Source: Pseudomonadota bacterium (GTDB lineage: Bacteria > Pseudomonadota > Gammaproteobacteria > Burkholderiales > Thiobacteraceae). From it: DNA of 64,000 nucleotides. Shown piece after piece: positions 48,955-60,962 of this stretch (positions are counted from its first letter, which is position 1; every line of letters begins with the position of its first letter). The position numbers and the translations under genes were made by a program. The stretch covers positions 1 to 64,000 of the forward strand of contig JAKANO010000016.1 in assembly GCA_021812385.1 (NCBI GenBank). The letters are read 5' to 3'. Under the pieces are notes generated by a model. It was given only the letters and a program-made list of their open reading frames with translations. It had not been told where the DNA came from and made no database searches.

Positions 48955-50832
48955 ATGCATCAGCCCGCTCACGTCAATCACCCACGCCTCGCCGGGCTCG
49001 CCGTAGGCGCCTTGGGCGTGGTTTACGGCGACATCGGCACCAGTCCTTTGTACGCATTCAAGGAAGCGTTTACCGGTCCGCACGCGCTGGCGCCGACGGA
49101 GCTGAATGTGCTCGCGGCGCTGTCCGCCTTTTTCTGGGCCATGATGCTGATCATCTCGATCAAGTACGTGTGGATCGTGGTCAAATTCGACAACGAGGGC
49201 GAGGGGGGCGTGCTCGCGCTCACCGCGCTGGCGCACCGCATGACGCACAAGGCGCCGAAATGGTCGGTATTCGTGATTGGCGCGGGCGTGTTTGCGGCTG
49301 CGTTGTTCTATGGCGACGCCATCATCACCCCGGCGATCTCGGTGCTTTCCGCGGTCGAAGGCTTGAGCGTCGCCACGCCGCAATTCGAGCACCTGGTTGC
49401 GCCCATCACCATCGGCATCCTGGCGGCGCTGTTCCTGATCCAGCGCCACGGCACCGGCCGCGTCGGCGGCTTGTTCGGCCCGGTGACCATCGTATGGTTT
49501 CTGGTGTTGGCGATCCTCGGCGTTTTAAGCATCGCGCAGACACCTGCCGTGTTGCAGGCGCTCAACCCGATGTACGCCGTGCATTTCGCTGCGGATCATC
49601 CTGGCGCGATGTTTCTGCTGTTGAGCGCGGTGTTTCTCGCGCTCACCGGCGGCGAGGCTCTGTACGCGGATATGGGGCATTTTGGCGCCAAGGCCGTGCG
49701 CCTCGCCTGGTATGGCTTGGTCTGCCCGGCGCTGCTCATCAATTACTTCGGGCAGGGTGCGCTCATCCTGCGCTCTAGCAAGGCGGTGGAAAACCCGTTC
49801 TATCTCCTGGCGCCTGACTGGTTCCTGCTGCCGCTGGTGGCGCTGGCCACCGCCGCCACGGTGATCGCTTCCCAGGCGACGATTACCGGAGCGTATTCCA
49901 TGACGCTGCAGGCGTCGCGTTTGGGCTACCTGCCGCGCGTGCGGCTGCTGCACACCTCCGACACGGTGCGCGGCCAGATCTATATCCCCAGCGTCAACTG
50001 GCTGATGCTCATCGCCGTCATATTGCTGGTGCTGAGTTTCGGCTCCTCAAGCGGCTTGGCCGCGGCTTACGGCATCGCGGTATCGGGCACCATGATGATC
50101 ACCACGCTGCTCACCGCGGTCGTCGCCTTAAGTTTGCCGGGCCGGATGCGCATCGGCCTGTTGCTTGCCTTGGCGCTTTTCGGCGTGCTGGAGTTGCTGT
50201 TTTTTGGCTCGAATCTAACCAAGATTTTGCATGGCGGCTGGCTGCCGCTGGTATTGGGGGCGCTGATCTTTTTGTTGCTCACCACCTGGAAGGAAGGCAG
50301 CCGCATGATTGCCGAGCAGCGGCGCAAGATCGACATTCCGCTCAAGGACTTCCTGGCCGGCCCGCAACCCAATGTGCCGCGCGTGGCGGGGACGGCGGTG
50401 TACCTCACCTCCGACCCGACGCTGGTGCCCAGTGCGCTATTCCACAACCTGAAACACTTCAAAGTGATGCATGCGCGCACCATTTTCCTCAACGTCATCA
50501 ATGAGGATGTGCCGCGTATCGATCCCACCCAGCGCATGAAAGTCACCGAACTTACCGCCGGGGTCTATAGCATGACGGTGCGCTTTGGCTTTCGCGAGGA
50601 GCCGGACCTGACGCAAACGCTGGAGAGCGCGGCGAATTTTGGAATCGATCTGGAAAGTATGAGCACCACTTATTTCGTGGCGCGATCCACGGTCATCGAC
50701 GGACCTGGCGGCTTGCCCGCTTGGCGCTGCGGGCTCTATGCCTGGATGACGCGGCAGTCCGAAGGCGCCGCGAGCTACTTCAATCTGCCCGCGAATCGGG
50801 TGGTGGAACTCGGTACGCAGGTGATGCTCTAG
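48955..50832 (+). CDS. kup: low-affinity potassium transporter Kup
   Basis: Kup (625 residues) is an inner-membrane K+/H+ symporter of the KUP/HAK/KT family. The signature [20 protein letters not shown] is at residues 22-41. About 12 hydrophobic segments run to residue 440, with [17 protein letters not shown] and [15 protein letters not shown] soluble domain ends in [11 protein letters not shown]. It follows kdpE by 30 bp. Its stop codon shares CTAG with the stop of the convergent kinase gene. Pairing Kup with KdpDE instead of KdpFABC is unusual. Confidence 0.94.
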   Translation: MHQPAHVNHPRLAGLAVGALGVVYGDIGTSPLYAFKEAFTGPHALAPTELNVLAALSAFFWAMMLIISIKYVWIVVKFDNEGEGGVLALTALAHRMTHKAPKWSVFVIGAGVFAAALFYGDAIITPAISVLSAVEGLSVATPQFEHLVAPITIGILAALFLIQRHGTGRVGGLFGPVTIVWFLVLAILGVLSIAQTPAVLQALNPMYAVHFAADHPGAMFLLLSAVFLALTGGEALYADMGHFGAKAVRLAWYGLVCPALLINYFGQGALILRSSKAVENPFYLLAPDWFLLPLVALATAATVIASQATITGAYSMTLQASRLGYLPRVRLLHTSDTVRGQIYIPSVNWLMLIAVILLVLSFGSSSGLAAAYGIAVSGTMMITTLLTAVVALSLPGRMRIGLLLALALFGVLELLFFGSNLTKILHGGWLPLVLGALIFLLLTTWKEGSRMIAEQRRKIDIPLKDFLAGPQPNVPRVAGTAVYLTSDPTLVPSALFHNLKHFKVMHARTIFLNVINEDVPRIDPTQRMKVTELTAGVYSMTVRFGFREEPDLTQTLESAANFGIDLESMSTTYFVARSTVIDGPGGLPAWRCGLYAWMTRQSEGAASYFNLPANRVVELGTQVML

Positions 50833-53800
50833 CGCTCGCTGACGACCAAACCGTCTTCTTCGTTGACATCGATTTCGTTCACATAAGCCCAAGCGCGTAT
50901 GAAGGCGGGCTCCAGCTCATCGACGCTTTCCTGCACCTTGTCCCATTCCTGGGCTTTTGCCGCGAGCTCTAAATTGCGCGCGATTTGCTGGAGGTCGTAG
51001 GCGCCGATATAAGCCGATGCGCCTTTGATTTCGTGGGCGCGTGCGGCAACTTGTGCGTGATCCCGGCTCTCAAAAGCGACGGCGATCTGCTCGATCAAGC
51101 TTTGTGTGCTGGATAGATATAAGGTCAGCAGTTCATGCTGTGCGGAAGGGTCATTGCGAAACATGTTGGCGACCTTGGGCATGTCGATGGGCGGATTGCT
51201 GTCGGAGACCAAGCGCTGAATTTCTTGTGCAGCCTCTTCTTGTGCGCTGGCGTAACGTTCGGTAAAGCCGGGCACCCAGCGTTTCAGCGTTTCTTCCAGA
51301 TCCTCGGACTTGAGCGGTTTTACCAGGTAGTCATCCATGCCGCCGCTCAGGGCGCGCTCGCGGCCTTCATCGCGGGCGTTGGCGGACATGGCGACAATCG
51401 GCGTGCGCTGTGCCTGGCCGCGCATCAATTCGCGGTGGCGAATTTCGATGCTGGCTTCGAATCCGTCCATTTCCGGCATTTGGCAATCCATCAGCAGCAG
51501 GTCATAGGGCAGGCGCTGCATGGCGTCGACCGCCTCTAAGCCATTGGCGGCGACATCGGCGCGTATGCCAAACTTGCGCAGCATGTACACCACGACTTTT
51601 TGGTTCACCACATTGTCTTCGGCAACCAGCACGCGCACCGGCAGGGTTGCCAGCCGCAGCCCGGACACGGCCACGGGCATGGTGGTTTGCGGTTCCTGCG
51701 TCAACACGGCGGCAAGCGCATTGGACAGGCGGCTGAGTTTAATCGGCTTGGTGATTTGCACTTTAATCCCGTTGGCCATTAAATCCTTCGCGCTGTAGCG
51801 CTGCGCGATGCCGGTGAGCAAGAATGCCTGCGTGCTCTGTAACGCTGGGTCGTTTTGTATGGCTTTGGCGAGTGACAAACCATTGCCTTCAGGCAGGCGG
51901 CTGTCGATGAGGATGATTTGCACTGCTTGGCCGCGTGCGTATGCGGCACGCAGCTTGGACAGTGATTCTTGATAACTGGCCGCAGTCTCGTACAGCATGT
52001 GCCAAAAATTCAATTGCCGTGTCAGGCTTTCGCGCAGTGCGGCGTTGCCGCTGGCAACGAATACGCGCACGCCTTGAAATACCTCGGTGGCTTGCAGCGG
52101 TGCATGGCCAAGGCTTTGCTTTTGTACCCGCGCGGTGAACCAGAAGGTGCTGCCGGCGCCGGGCTCGCTGATGACGCCGATGCCGCCGCCCATCATCTCC
52201 GCCAGTTGCTTGGAAATCGCCAGTCCTAGGCCGGTTCCGCCATATTTGCGGGTGGTCGAGCCATCCGCTTGCGAAAATGCTTGGAATAAACGTTGCTGGC
52301 TTTCAGCGGAAATGCCGATACCAGTGTCGGTGATGGAAAAGTGCAGCTGTGCGTTGGTCTCTTCCAGATCCAGCATGCGTACGCGCACCACGATGTCGCC
52401 GCGCTCGGTGAATTTCAGTGCGTTGTCGATCAGGTTGGTCAGAATCTGCCGTATGCGCCCAGGATCGCCAAGCAATGCGCTGGGCAGGGTGGGCGGGATA
52501 TCGCACACCAATTCCAAGCCTTTGCTTTGGGCGCGCTCGGCGAGCAGTTCGGCAACGTCTTGCAGCGTGTCGCGCACATTGAACTCGACGATTTCCATGC
52601 TCATTTTCCCGGCTTCGATCTTGGAAAAATCGAGAATGTTGTTAATGATCGCAAGCAGCGATTCCGCCGAGGAGCGTACCGTTTCCGCATATTCGCGTTG
52701 CGACGGGCTGAGCTTGGTATCGAGCAGCAGGCCGACCATGCCGATGATGCCGTTCATCGGGGTGCGAATCTCATGGCTCACATTGGCCACGAATTGCGAT
52801 TTCACGCGCGAGGCTTCCAGCGCGGTTTCATACGCGGTTTTGAAGCGATCCTCGTTGCGCTTGCGCTCGGTAATGTCGCGCATGATGGCCTGTATCACGA
52901 CCTTTCCATTCAACACCATCGAGTGCAGCGATATTTCGATTGGAAAGACATTGCCGTCGCGCTTCAAGCCTTGCCACTCGAAATCGCAGTGGCCTTGCTC
53001 CATCGCGCGTTGGATATTTTGGGCTGCAAACTCTTCGGAAGGCGCGCCGTTCGGCTGTGTTGGCGGTCCCAGCGCAGCAGGGCGCTGCCGGCAAAATTCG
53101 CCCACGCTGGGGATTTGAAACATATCCAAAGCCGCTTGATTGCAGTCGATAAAGCCTTGCTCATCCAGCAGCACGATGCTGTCGGAGTTGGTGGCAAACA
53201 GCGTTTTGTATTTAATTTGCTCACGTTCGATCGCGTCTGTTTGTTGCTTGGTGCGGCGTAGCACGAAGGCGGCAATCGCCGCGCCTATACCGGCCAAGCT
53301 GATGCCCATCAGCGTCATCATCCATTCGGTTTGACGGTACGCAGTGGCCGCTTCCCATGCGGCCTTATCGCTCGCCTTGCGTTGCAGGACGAGCATATTG
53401 TCCAGCTCGGTCACGAGCATCTGTTGCGCGGGAATCGCTTCGTCATGCAAGGCTTTCAGCGCTTCGGCATTTCGATCATCCATGGCCAACTCCAACCCAT
53501 GCACCACCTTGGGTTGCGCCACGGTGGCATAGTTGCGGATATGGCTCAGGATGCGTTTCTCTTCCGGGGTGGAGAGCATCTGGTCCAATGTTCCGCGTGC
53601 GTTGGTGAAGGCGGTGCCGTAGCTGTAAAACTTTTGCAGTTCATCGTCTTTTTCGAAGCGATCCTGTGAGTTGACGATGGTGTGCATGGAAATGATGCGC
53701 TGCCGCAAGGAATCGCGCATGATGCTGGCCAACTCAATTTTCTTATTGTTTTCATTCACGATGCGTTCGAGCCGGCCATAGATCGAAGACATTTGCGACA

Positions 53801-53885
53801 GGCCGACCACGGCGAGTGAGATCATCAGGGCCAGCACCAGGGCAAAACCGGTGCCGACGGAAAACATCATGTATTTGGAAAACAT
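50829..53885 (-). CDS. hybrid sensor histidine kinase with two receivers and HPt (BarA/GacS-like)
   Basis: A 1018-residue inner-membrane kinase. Two helices (about 9-31 and 189-209) frame a periplasmic four-helix-bundle-like sensor. Then come a PAS domain (about 220-340), HisKA ([10 protein letters not shown], His371), HATPase ([25 protein letters not shown]), a first receiver (about 604-730), a second receiver (750-870, Asp800 in [13 protein letters not shown], Lys856) and an HPt domain (His951 in [12 protein letters not shown]). The first receiver keeps Asp661 and Lys713 but lacks the N-terminal acidic pair, so it is probably not phosphorylated normally. No cognate regulator gene is adjacent. 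Confidence 0.92.
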   Translation of the reverse strand: MFSKYMMFSVGTGFALVLALMISLAVVGLSQMSSIYGRLERIVNENNKKIELASIMRDSLRQRIISMHTIVNSQDRFEKDDELQKFYSYGTAFTNARGTLDQMLSTPEEKRILSHIRNYATVAQPKVVHGLELAMDDRNAEALKALHDEAIPAQQMLVTELDNMLVLQRKASDKAAWEAATAYRQTEWMMTLMGISLAGIGAAIAAFVLRRTKQQTDAIEREQIKYKTLFATNSDSIVLLDEQGFIDCNQAALDMFQIPSVGEFCRQRPAALGPPTQPNGAPSEEFAAQNIQRAMEQGHCDFEWQGLKRDGNVFPIEISLHSMVLNGKVVIQAIMRDITERKRNEDRFKTAYETALEASRVKSQFVANVSHEIRTPMNGIIGMVGLLLDTKLSPSQREYAETVRSSAESLLAIINNILDFSKIEAGKMSMEIVEFNVRDTLQDVAELLAERAQSKGLELVCDIPPTLPSALLGDPGRIRQILTNLIDNALKFTERGDIVVRVRMLDLEETNAQLHFSITDTGIGISAESQQRLFQAFSQADGSTTRKYGGTGLGLAISKQLAEMMGGGIGVISEPGAGSTFWFTARVQKQSLGHAPLQATEVFQGVRVFVASGNAALRESLTRQLNFWHMLYETAASYQESLSKLRAAYARGQAVQIILIDSRLPEGNGLSLAKAIQNDPALQSTQAFLLTGIAQRYSAKDLMANGIKVQITKPIKLSRLSNALAAVLTQEPQTTMPVAVSGLRLATLPVRVLVAEDNVVNQKVVVYMLRKFGIRADVAANGLEAVDAMQRLPYDLLLMDCQMPEMDGFEASIEIRHRELMRGQAQRTPIVAMSANARDEGRERALSGGMDDYLVKPLKSEDLEETLKRWVPGFTERYASAQEEAAQEIQRLVSDSNPPIDMPKVANMFRNDPSAQHELLTLYLSSTQSLIEQIAVAFESRDHAQVAARAHEIKGASAYIGAYDLQQIARNLELAAKAQEWDKVQESVDELEPAFIRAWAYVNEIDVNEEDGLVVSER

Positions 53886-54112
53886 TGCGCTTCGAGAAGA
53901 GTGATTATTAGGCTGGATTTAATACTTCTTGCGCGTGACTGGCAAGTGGGGATTTAGCGCTTATGGCCTTGCCGGGGTTCTATTGCGTTCAGCTGCTGAC
54001 GGCAGGGCGATTCGCATTTTTATACGCCGTTAATAGTTAAATATAAACAATAATATACAGAATTAACTTAATGTAAATTATTGATTTAAAGTCGAGGGCC
54101 TCAAGGGGAAAT

Positions 54113-54781
54113 TTAAAGCGCGTGGAAACGCAACAGCGTATTCAAGCGCCCCTCGAACCAAGCGTCGAACTTGACCAGATGGGGCGCGATGGAGACTTTG
54201 AACCCGCTCTGTTTTTTCGGCGTGATATCGACAAAGCGCAATTTATTGGTTTTGACGATGACTTCCATGCTGACATGCATGGGGTAATAACCATCCAGGA
54301 ATTTGCGCATGAAGGGGCCGTTGGCGATGTGCAGGTTGCCGTCGGGTTGTTGGTACAACACTTTGCTTTTGAGCGCGACGCAGATTTTTGCATTGTGCCG
54401 CACTTGCTGGAGTTGCACCGTGCCGCCCTCGACCCAGGCTCGACCGATGCCGCTATAGGACAGGATGCGCAAATCGCGGATACGGTCTGCGCGGAAAACG
54501 ATTTGCGTTGCCGGGACGATATCCAGATTCGAGTGGCATTGGCGCAGGTCGGCCCAACCATCGACGATGGTTTGATCGCTGATCGTCAGCACATTGCTAT
54601 GATGATGCACGCGCTTAGCCGGGTGGGTAGGCAGGAATTTGAGTTCGCCTTCGTTGACGTCGTCGGCGCTAGCCTCCGGCGGGGCGTTGAACCAATTGTC
54701 GAGTTCCTGCTGCGAGTATTCCTGGGCCAGGCTGTTGCCGGCGGAAACGAGCAAGGTCAGCAGTAAAAATAGGCGGGCCAT
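54113..54781 (-). CDS. conserved exported protein of unknown function
   Basis: The 222-residue protein starts at ATG 54781 with a signal peptide (ARLFLLLTLLVSAGNSLAQ). The mature part has no membrane segment and no motif I recognise. It contains QELDNWFNAPPEASADD, a His-rich stretch (PAKRVHHHSN), two cysteines and a C-terminal strand-rich region ending in ARLNTLLRFHAL-like sequence. The frame is open 20 codons further upstream, but the signal peptide fixes the start. It is 71 bp from the NlpC/P60 gene on the same strand, so a shared cell-envelope role is possible. Confidence 0.75.
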   Translation of the reverse strand: MARLFLLLTLLVSAGNSLAQEYSQQELDNWFNAPPEASADDVNEGELKFLPTHPAKRVHHHSNVLTISDQTIVDGWADLRQCHSNLDIVPATQIVFRADRIRDLRILSYSGIGRAWVEGGTVQLQQVRHNAKICVALKSKVLYQQPDGNLHIANGPFMRKFLDGYYPMHVSMEVIVKTNKLRFVDITPKKQSGFKVSIAPHLVKFDAWFEGRLNTLLRFHAL

Positions 54782-54852
54782 CGATACGCTCAATGTTGGA
54801 TGAGGTACGGAAACTATGGCCTCCTCAGTCGAGGCTGTCAAATAAGGGGGAT

Positions 54853-55377
54853 TTATTCGTTGAGGGCGAAACGGCGCGCGCCATCGAAACGCTTGGACCA
54901 GTATTTTTCGTTCAAATCCGATACCATCACATCGCCGGTCTTGGAGCTGCTGGCGTGAATAAAGCGATTGTCGCCGAGATAGATGCCGACATGCGAAAAG
55001 GCCCGGCGCAGGGTATTGAAGAAAACCAAGTCGCCCGGTTTGAGTTCGCTTTTGGCAATTTGCGCGCCCGCATGGCTGATGGCGCGTGCGGTAACGGGCA
55101 ATGTCAGGCCCGCGGCTTGTCCATACACATAGCGCACAAACCCGCTACAGTCGAAGCCGGTGTCGACGTTATGCCCGCCGTACTTATAGCGGGTGCCGTT
55201 GAGGCTCAGGGCATACAGCAAAAGGTCTTGGGTTTTGTCGCTTGCAGGCTCGCTCGCGCTGGCTTCGCTTGCCACGGGATCGGCGTTCTCGGGCGTAGGC
55301 GATTCGGCATTGGCGAAAGCGCTTATTGCCAGCAAAATAGCGGTCAGCAGGATAAATGGGGCACGCATGCCAGGCAT
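54853..55377 (-). CDS. NlpC/P60 family cell-wall endopeptidase
   Basis: The protein (174 residues) has a signal peptide (LLTAILLAISAFANA), a low-complexity Ser/Ala/Glu linker (about 25-47) and a C40 peptidase domain. The catalytic triad is visible: Cys in TGFDCSGFVRYVY, His in SHVGIYLGDN and His in RFIHASS. Such enzymes cut peptide stems of peptidoglycan. A second ATG three codons in gives an alternative start. Confidence 0.9.
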   Translation of the reverse strand: MPGMRAPFILLTAILLAISAFANAESPTPENADPVASEASASEPASDKTQDLLLYALSLNGTRYKYGGHNVDTGFDCSGFVRYVYGQAAGLTLPVTARAISHAGAQIAKSELKPGDLVFFNTLRRAFSHVGIYLGDNRFIHASSSKTGDVMVSDLNEKYWSKRFDGARRFALNE

Positions 55378-55484
55378 TTAAGGAGAAATTCAGCGGTTTG
55401 TAAAGTGAAACCTATGACAACCGATTCGCCAAGTGCCGTATTCGGCTACACTTCTATAGTCAAAATCCCCTAGGAGGAACGATC

Positions 55485-56144
55485 ATGAGCGATATGGAAA
55501 GCACCTCAATCAAAGAAGAAGTTGCCGTTGCGGCGGAGCAAGGTAAGGATTTGCACGCACTGGTACGCGATATCACTTTGCGCGCCTTGTCGCGCCGCAG
55601 CTTGTCCGCGAGTGAGATAATGGACGTGGTGCGTTCCGTGACGGAAGGGGTCACGCTGGGGCTGGGGCGCCGCGCGGGAGAAATCAAGGATGCGGTACGC
55701 GATGCGCTGGGCGGCTTGGATGAAGCCCTGAAAAAAACCGCCGAAGCCACTTCGCTGGCGGCGCAGCAGTTGATCGCGCAGGGCAAGGAATTTGGCGCAC
55801 AAGATTTGAAGCCGGCGATGGATGATTTGAAACAAATGGAAGAAATGTTTCTGAACACGGTCTCCAAAGTCAGCGAGGCAGCCGGCGGGCGCATTAAAGA
55901 CGAGTTTGCTTCGCAACTCGGTCACGCGCGCCGCAGCGGCACGGATAGCGGGCGCCTGATCGCCGATACCGTGGCGGCGTTCAGCCAACGCGCGGGCGCA
56001 TCCCTTAAAACCGGCGCGGTGCAAACGGTCGGCGCCACCCAGGAAGTCAAACAACGCTTGACCTTGCTCGCCAGCGGCATTTTGGCGGGCATGGCGGATG
56101 CGCTACATGAAAAAGCCAAACCCGGAGAACGGAAAGCGCCTTAA
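55485..56144 (+). CDS. DUF6781-type helical protein upstream of UbiB-like kinase
   Basis: The protein (219 residues) is almost entirely helical and Ala-rich, with no signal peptide: DLHALVRDITLRALSRRSLSASEIMDVV, then EIKDAVRDALGGLDEALKKTAEATSLAAQQL, both in part. It resembles the DUF6781 family, which is often linked to UbiB/ABC1-like kinases. An AGGAGG lies 8 nt before ATG 55485. Its stop overlaps the start of the kinase gene (TAATG), so the two are coupled. Its function is unknown. Confidence 0.8.
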   Translation: MSDMESTSIKEEVAVAAEQGKDLHALVRDITLRALSRRSLSASEIMDVVRSVTEGVTLGLGRRAGEIKDAVRDALGGLDEALKKTAEATSLAAQQLIAQGKEFGAQDLKPAMDDLKQMEEMFLNTVSKVSEAAGGRIKDEFASQLGHARRSGTDSGRLIADTVAAFSQRAGASLKTGAVQTVGATQEVKQRLTLLASGILAGMADALHEKAKPGERKAP

Positions 56145-57826
56145 TGCTATTAGAAACGATTAGCCTGGTGCGCGACTTGCCGCGCCTGCACGAAATTTCC
56201 TCGGTACTCATCCGCTACGGCGGCGGCGATATGGTGCGGCGTTTGGGGGTGGGCAGCATCCTGGAGCGCGCCGGCCGCGTTTTGCATTGGAAACAAGCGG
56301 TCGAAAACGAGCACTTGGAACCCGCGGTACGTTTTCGTCATGCCTTGGAAGAGCTGGGCCCAACCTTCATTAAACTCGGCCAAGTACTGGCAACGCGCGT
56401 CGATTTATTCTCGCCGCACTGGATTGCCGAGTTGGAAAAATTGCAATCCAGTGCGCCAGCGTTGCCGTTCGAGGACATGCTGCCGCAAATGCTCTTGGCG
56501 CTGGAAGGCCGCGACCCGCATGCAGTGTTCGACGAACTCAACACCACGCCACGCGCCGCGGCGTCGATTGCGCAAGTGTACGAAGCCAAGCTGAAAGACG
56601 GCACGCCGGTCATTATCAAAGTGCGCCGCCCCGGCATCGAAGACAAGATCGAAGCGGATTTGCGCATCATGGCGCATATCGCGCGCTTGGTGGAAGCGGA
56701 GTTCCCGGAGACGCGGCGCTATCAACCGCGGCAAGTGGTGCAGCAATTCGCCAAATCGATGCGGCGCGAGCTCGATCTCGCGGCCGAAGCGCGCAACATT
56801 CAGCGCTTCGGCGAAAAATTCGCCGACGACGATACCGTGGCCATTCCCAAGGTGTATTGGGATTACATCGGCCACACGATGAATGTGCAAGAGCGCATCG
56901 ACGGTATCCCGGGCAATAAAATTACGCAGGCAACTGCGGCCGGGCTAGACCTGCGCGTGCTCGCCGATCGCGGCGCCAATGTCGTGCTGCGCATGATTTT
57001 GATTCACGGCCATTTCCACGCCGATCCACACCCGGGCAATGTGTTTTATCTGCCCGGCAATCGCATCGCGCTGGTGGATTTCGGCATGACCGGCATGCTC
57101 ACCCATGAACGCCGCAACCAGATCGCCGACTTGCTGATTTCGATTATCAGCAAGGATGAATTGGCCTTGCTGGACGTGCTGCTGGAATGGACCGGCGACT
57201 CGGTGGTGAATGAAGGCAAGCTGGCCTCGGACGTGATCGAATTCATCTTTAATTATTCCAGCGTGCATCTCAAGGACATCAGCTTCGGCAACTTGCTGAA
57301 TGAACTCATGGCGATGATCCGCGAGCACCATTTAGTCATGCCCTCGGATTTGACGCTGTTGTTCAAGACCCTGATCACGCTGGAAGGCCTGGGGCGCCAG
57401 CTCGACCCGGAATTCGACATGGGCGACCACACCGCGCCCTTCGTGAAAGAAGTGTTGCGGCTGCGCTATGCGCCTGAGGCCGTCATGAAACGCGGCGTGC
57501 ACAGCGTCAAAGATATCGCCTCGATACTGACCGGCCTGCCGCGCGACCTGGCGAAGTTCTTCAAGGAATTGCGGCGCGGCCGGGTGCGGCTCGATATCGA
57601 CGTGAAGCGCCTGGATCATTTCGGCCAACAGCTCGACCGCACCACCAATCGGCTGACGATCGGCATCATGACGGCTTCCCTGGTCATCGGTTCATCCATC
57701 GTGATGACCATTCAGGGCGGGCCGAAGATTTTCGGCATGCCGGTGTTGGGCTTTCTCGGCTTCTTGATTGCGGTATTCAATAGCCTATGGATCGTGTTCT
57801 CGATTTGGCGTTCGGGCAAGAGTTAG
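56144..57826 (+). CDS. UbiB/ABC1/AarF-family atypical kinase
   Basis: The 560-residue membrane-associated protein has the ABC1 (UbiB) signature: the N-terminal KLGQ motif in TFIKLGQVLATRVDLF, the A-rich loop AAASIAQVYEAKLKDG, the lysine in VIIKVRRPGIE, the catalytic HFHADPHPGN and DFGMTGML. Two C-terminal hydrophobic helices end the protein. In E. coli UbiB acts in ubiquinone synthesis. The position here, with DUF6781 and not with ubiE-ubiJ, suggests a paralogue of unknown target. Confidence 0.88.
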   Translation: MLLETISLVRDLPRLHEISSVLIRYGGGDMVRRLGVGSILERAGRVLHWKQAVENEHLEPAVRFRHALEELGPTFIKLGQVLATRVDLFSPHWIAELEKLQSSAPALPFEDMLPQMLLALEGRDPHAVFDELNTTPRAAASIAQVYEAKLKDGTPVIIKVRRPGIEDKIEADLRIMAHIARLVEAEFPETRRYQPRQVVQQFAKSMRRELDLAAEARNIQRFGEKFADDDTVAIPKVYWDYIGHTMNVQERIDGIPGNKITQATAAGLDLRVLADRGANVVLRMILIHGHFHADPHPGNVFYLPGNRIALVDFGMTGMLTHERRNQIADLLISIISKDELALLDVLLEWTGDSVVNEGKLASDVIEFIFNYSSVHLKDISFGNLLNELMAMIREHHLVMPSDLTLLFKTLITLEGLGRQLDPEFDMGDHTAPFVKEVLRLRYAPEAVMKRGVHSVKDIASILTGLPRDLAKFFKELRRGRVRLDIDVKRLDHFGQQLDRTTNRLTIGIMTASLVIGSSIVMTIQGGPKIFGMPVLGFLGFLIAVFNSLWIVFSIWRSGKS

Positions 57827-57835
57827 TGGAGAGCG

Positions 57836-58699
57836 ATGATGTCGTTTAAGCTCATCAGGACTTTTATTTTGCTGTGTCTGCTGGGATACGGCTTGAGCGC
57901 TTTTGCCCAGGAAAGGATCGAAGTCATCACGCTCAATTATCGTAGCGCAGAGCAGATATTGCCGCTGATTCAGCCCATGCTCGGGAAGGATGGCGCGGTG
58001 ACCGGGCTGCAAAATCGCTTGGTGATACGCGCCAGCGCACAAAAATTGGAACAGATTAAACGCGTGATTGCGAGCCTGGATAGCAAGCCCCGGCGCTTGA
58101 TGATTACCGTGCGCCAGAACACCACGCGCGATGTGTTGGCGCAAGAGGCTAGCGTGTATGGCACGGCCGGCACGGATCACGCGCGCGTTACCCTGCCGCA
58201 AAGTCCGGGCAAGGCCGGCGCAAAGATTGAGGTCGGCAGCCGGCAGGATCGCGTCGGCGCCAAAATCACTTCCACGCGTGACATCGAAAACAGCGCCGAT
58301 GTGCAAAATGTGCAAGTCTTGGAAGGCAATGCGGCATTCATTCGCGTCGGACAATCCGTGCCCTACCAATCGCGCACGGTGGTGCGCGGCAGACACGGCA
58401 CGACAGTCGAGGAAAATACCCAGTACCAGGACGTGACCAGCGGGTTTTATGTGTTGCCGCGCGTATCCGGCACGCAAGTCACACTGGAAATCAATCCGCA
58501 ACGCAATACGCTCGGCAGCCAGGGCGCGGTGAATGTGCAGCAGGCCTCCACGGTGCTTTCCGGTCGTATCGGCGAATGGATCGAACTGGGCGGCGTGGGG
58601 CAGCAAGGCACGAGCAGCGGCAGCGGCACGCTGTATTCGACCCAGGACGTGAGCAGCGATAAGCGCAGCATCTTCGTCAAAGTGGAAGAAATTCCTTAA
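57836..58699 (+). CDS. exported protein with secretin N-domain, no secretin pore
   Basis: The 287-residue protein has a signal peptide ending near residue 24 (GYGLSAFAQ). A short secretin N1-type domain follows: VITLNYRSAEQILPLIQPML, GLQNRLVIRASAQKLEQIKRVI (in part) and SLDSKPRRLMITV. A second beta-rich part contains VLEGNAAFIRVGQSVPYQSR and FYVLPRVSGTQVTLEINPQ, which look like the beginning of a secretin beta domain. The length is far below a true secretin (about 500-700). It starts 9 bp after the UbiB-like kinase. Confidence 0.75.
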   Translation: MMSFKLIRTFILLCLLGYGLSAFAQERIEVITLNYRSAEQILPLIQPMLGKDGAVTGLQNRLVIRASAQKLEQIKRVIASLDSKPRRLMITVRQNTTRDVLAQEASVYGTAGTDHARVTLPQSPGKAGAKIEVGSRQDRVGAKITSTRDIENSADVQNVQVLEGNAAFIRVGQSVPYQSRTVVRGRHGTTVEENTQYQDVTSGFYVLPRVSGTQVTLEINPQRNTLGSQGAVNVQQASTVLSGRIGEWIELGGVGQQGTSSGSGTLYSTQDVSSDKRSIFVKVEEIP

Positions 58700-58725
58700 T
58701 CGGCAGGCCCGTGCAAAAAACTGTT

Positions 58726-58850
58726 GAACCGCCAAGACGCCAAGAGCGCCAAGATATAAGCAGAAACGAAACCCAAGACCACCCAATTGTTATTTCGAAT
58801 TACTCCAGCAATGTAACGCCTTCTTGGCGCTCTTGGCGTCTTGGCGGTTC
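58726..58850. repeat. intergenic inverted repeat R5 (CGCCAAGA type), perfect arms
   Basis: The left arm 58726-58753 contains three CGCCAAGA units in tandem. The right arm 58823-58850 is its exact inverse, 28 of 28 bases, over a 69-nt loop. It lies between the secretin-domain gene and the helicase. Confidence 0.92.
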
Positions 58851-58910
58851 CCGATCTGTTGTTTTCAATTTAAGCCGCTCTCCTCGCCGTGTTAAACTTG
58901 CAACCCTTAA

Positions 58911-60868
<1,958 letters not shown>

Positions 60869-60869
<1 letters not shown>

Positions 60870-60946
60870 ACCTCCAAGACGCCAAGAACGCCAAGGCGTT
60901 TTTTGTTCTAAGCGTTTTTCTTGGCGTTCTTGGCGTCTTGGCGGTT
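60869..60946. repeat. intergenic inverted repeat R6 (CGCCAAGA type)
   Basis: The left arm 60869-60895 starts at the last base of the helicase stop codon. The right arm 60920-60946 is its inverse with 26 of 27 matches. The repeat units are almost the same as in R5. Confidence 0.9.
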
Positions 60947-60962
60947 TAACGATTTTTATTGG

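Noticed and set aside
58726-58850. CRISPR-like array
   Set aside because: The 8-9 nt units have no spacers of 25-40 nt and are arranged as an inverted repeat. No cas gene is in the window.
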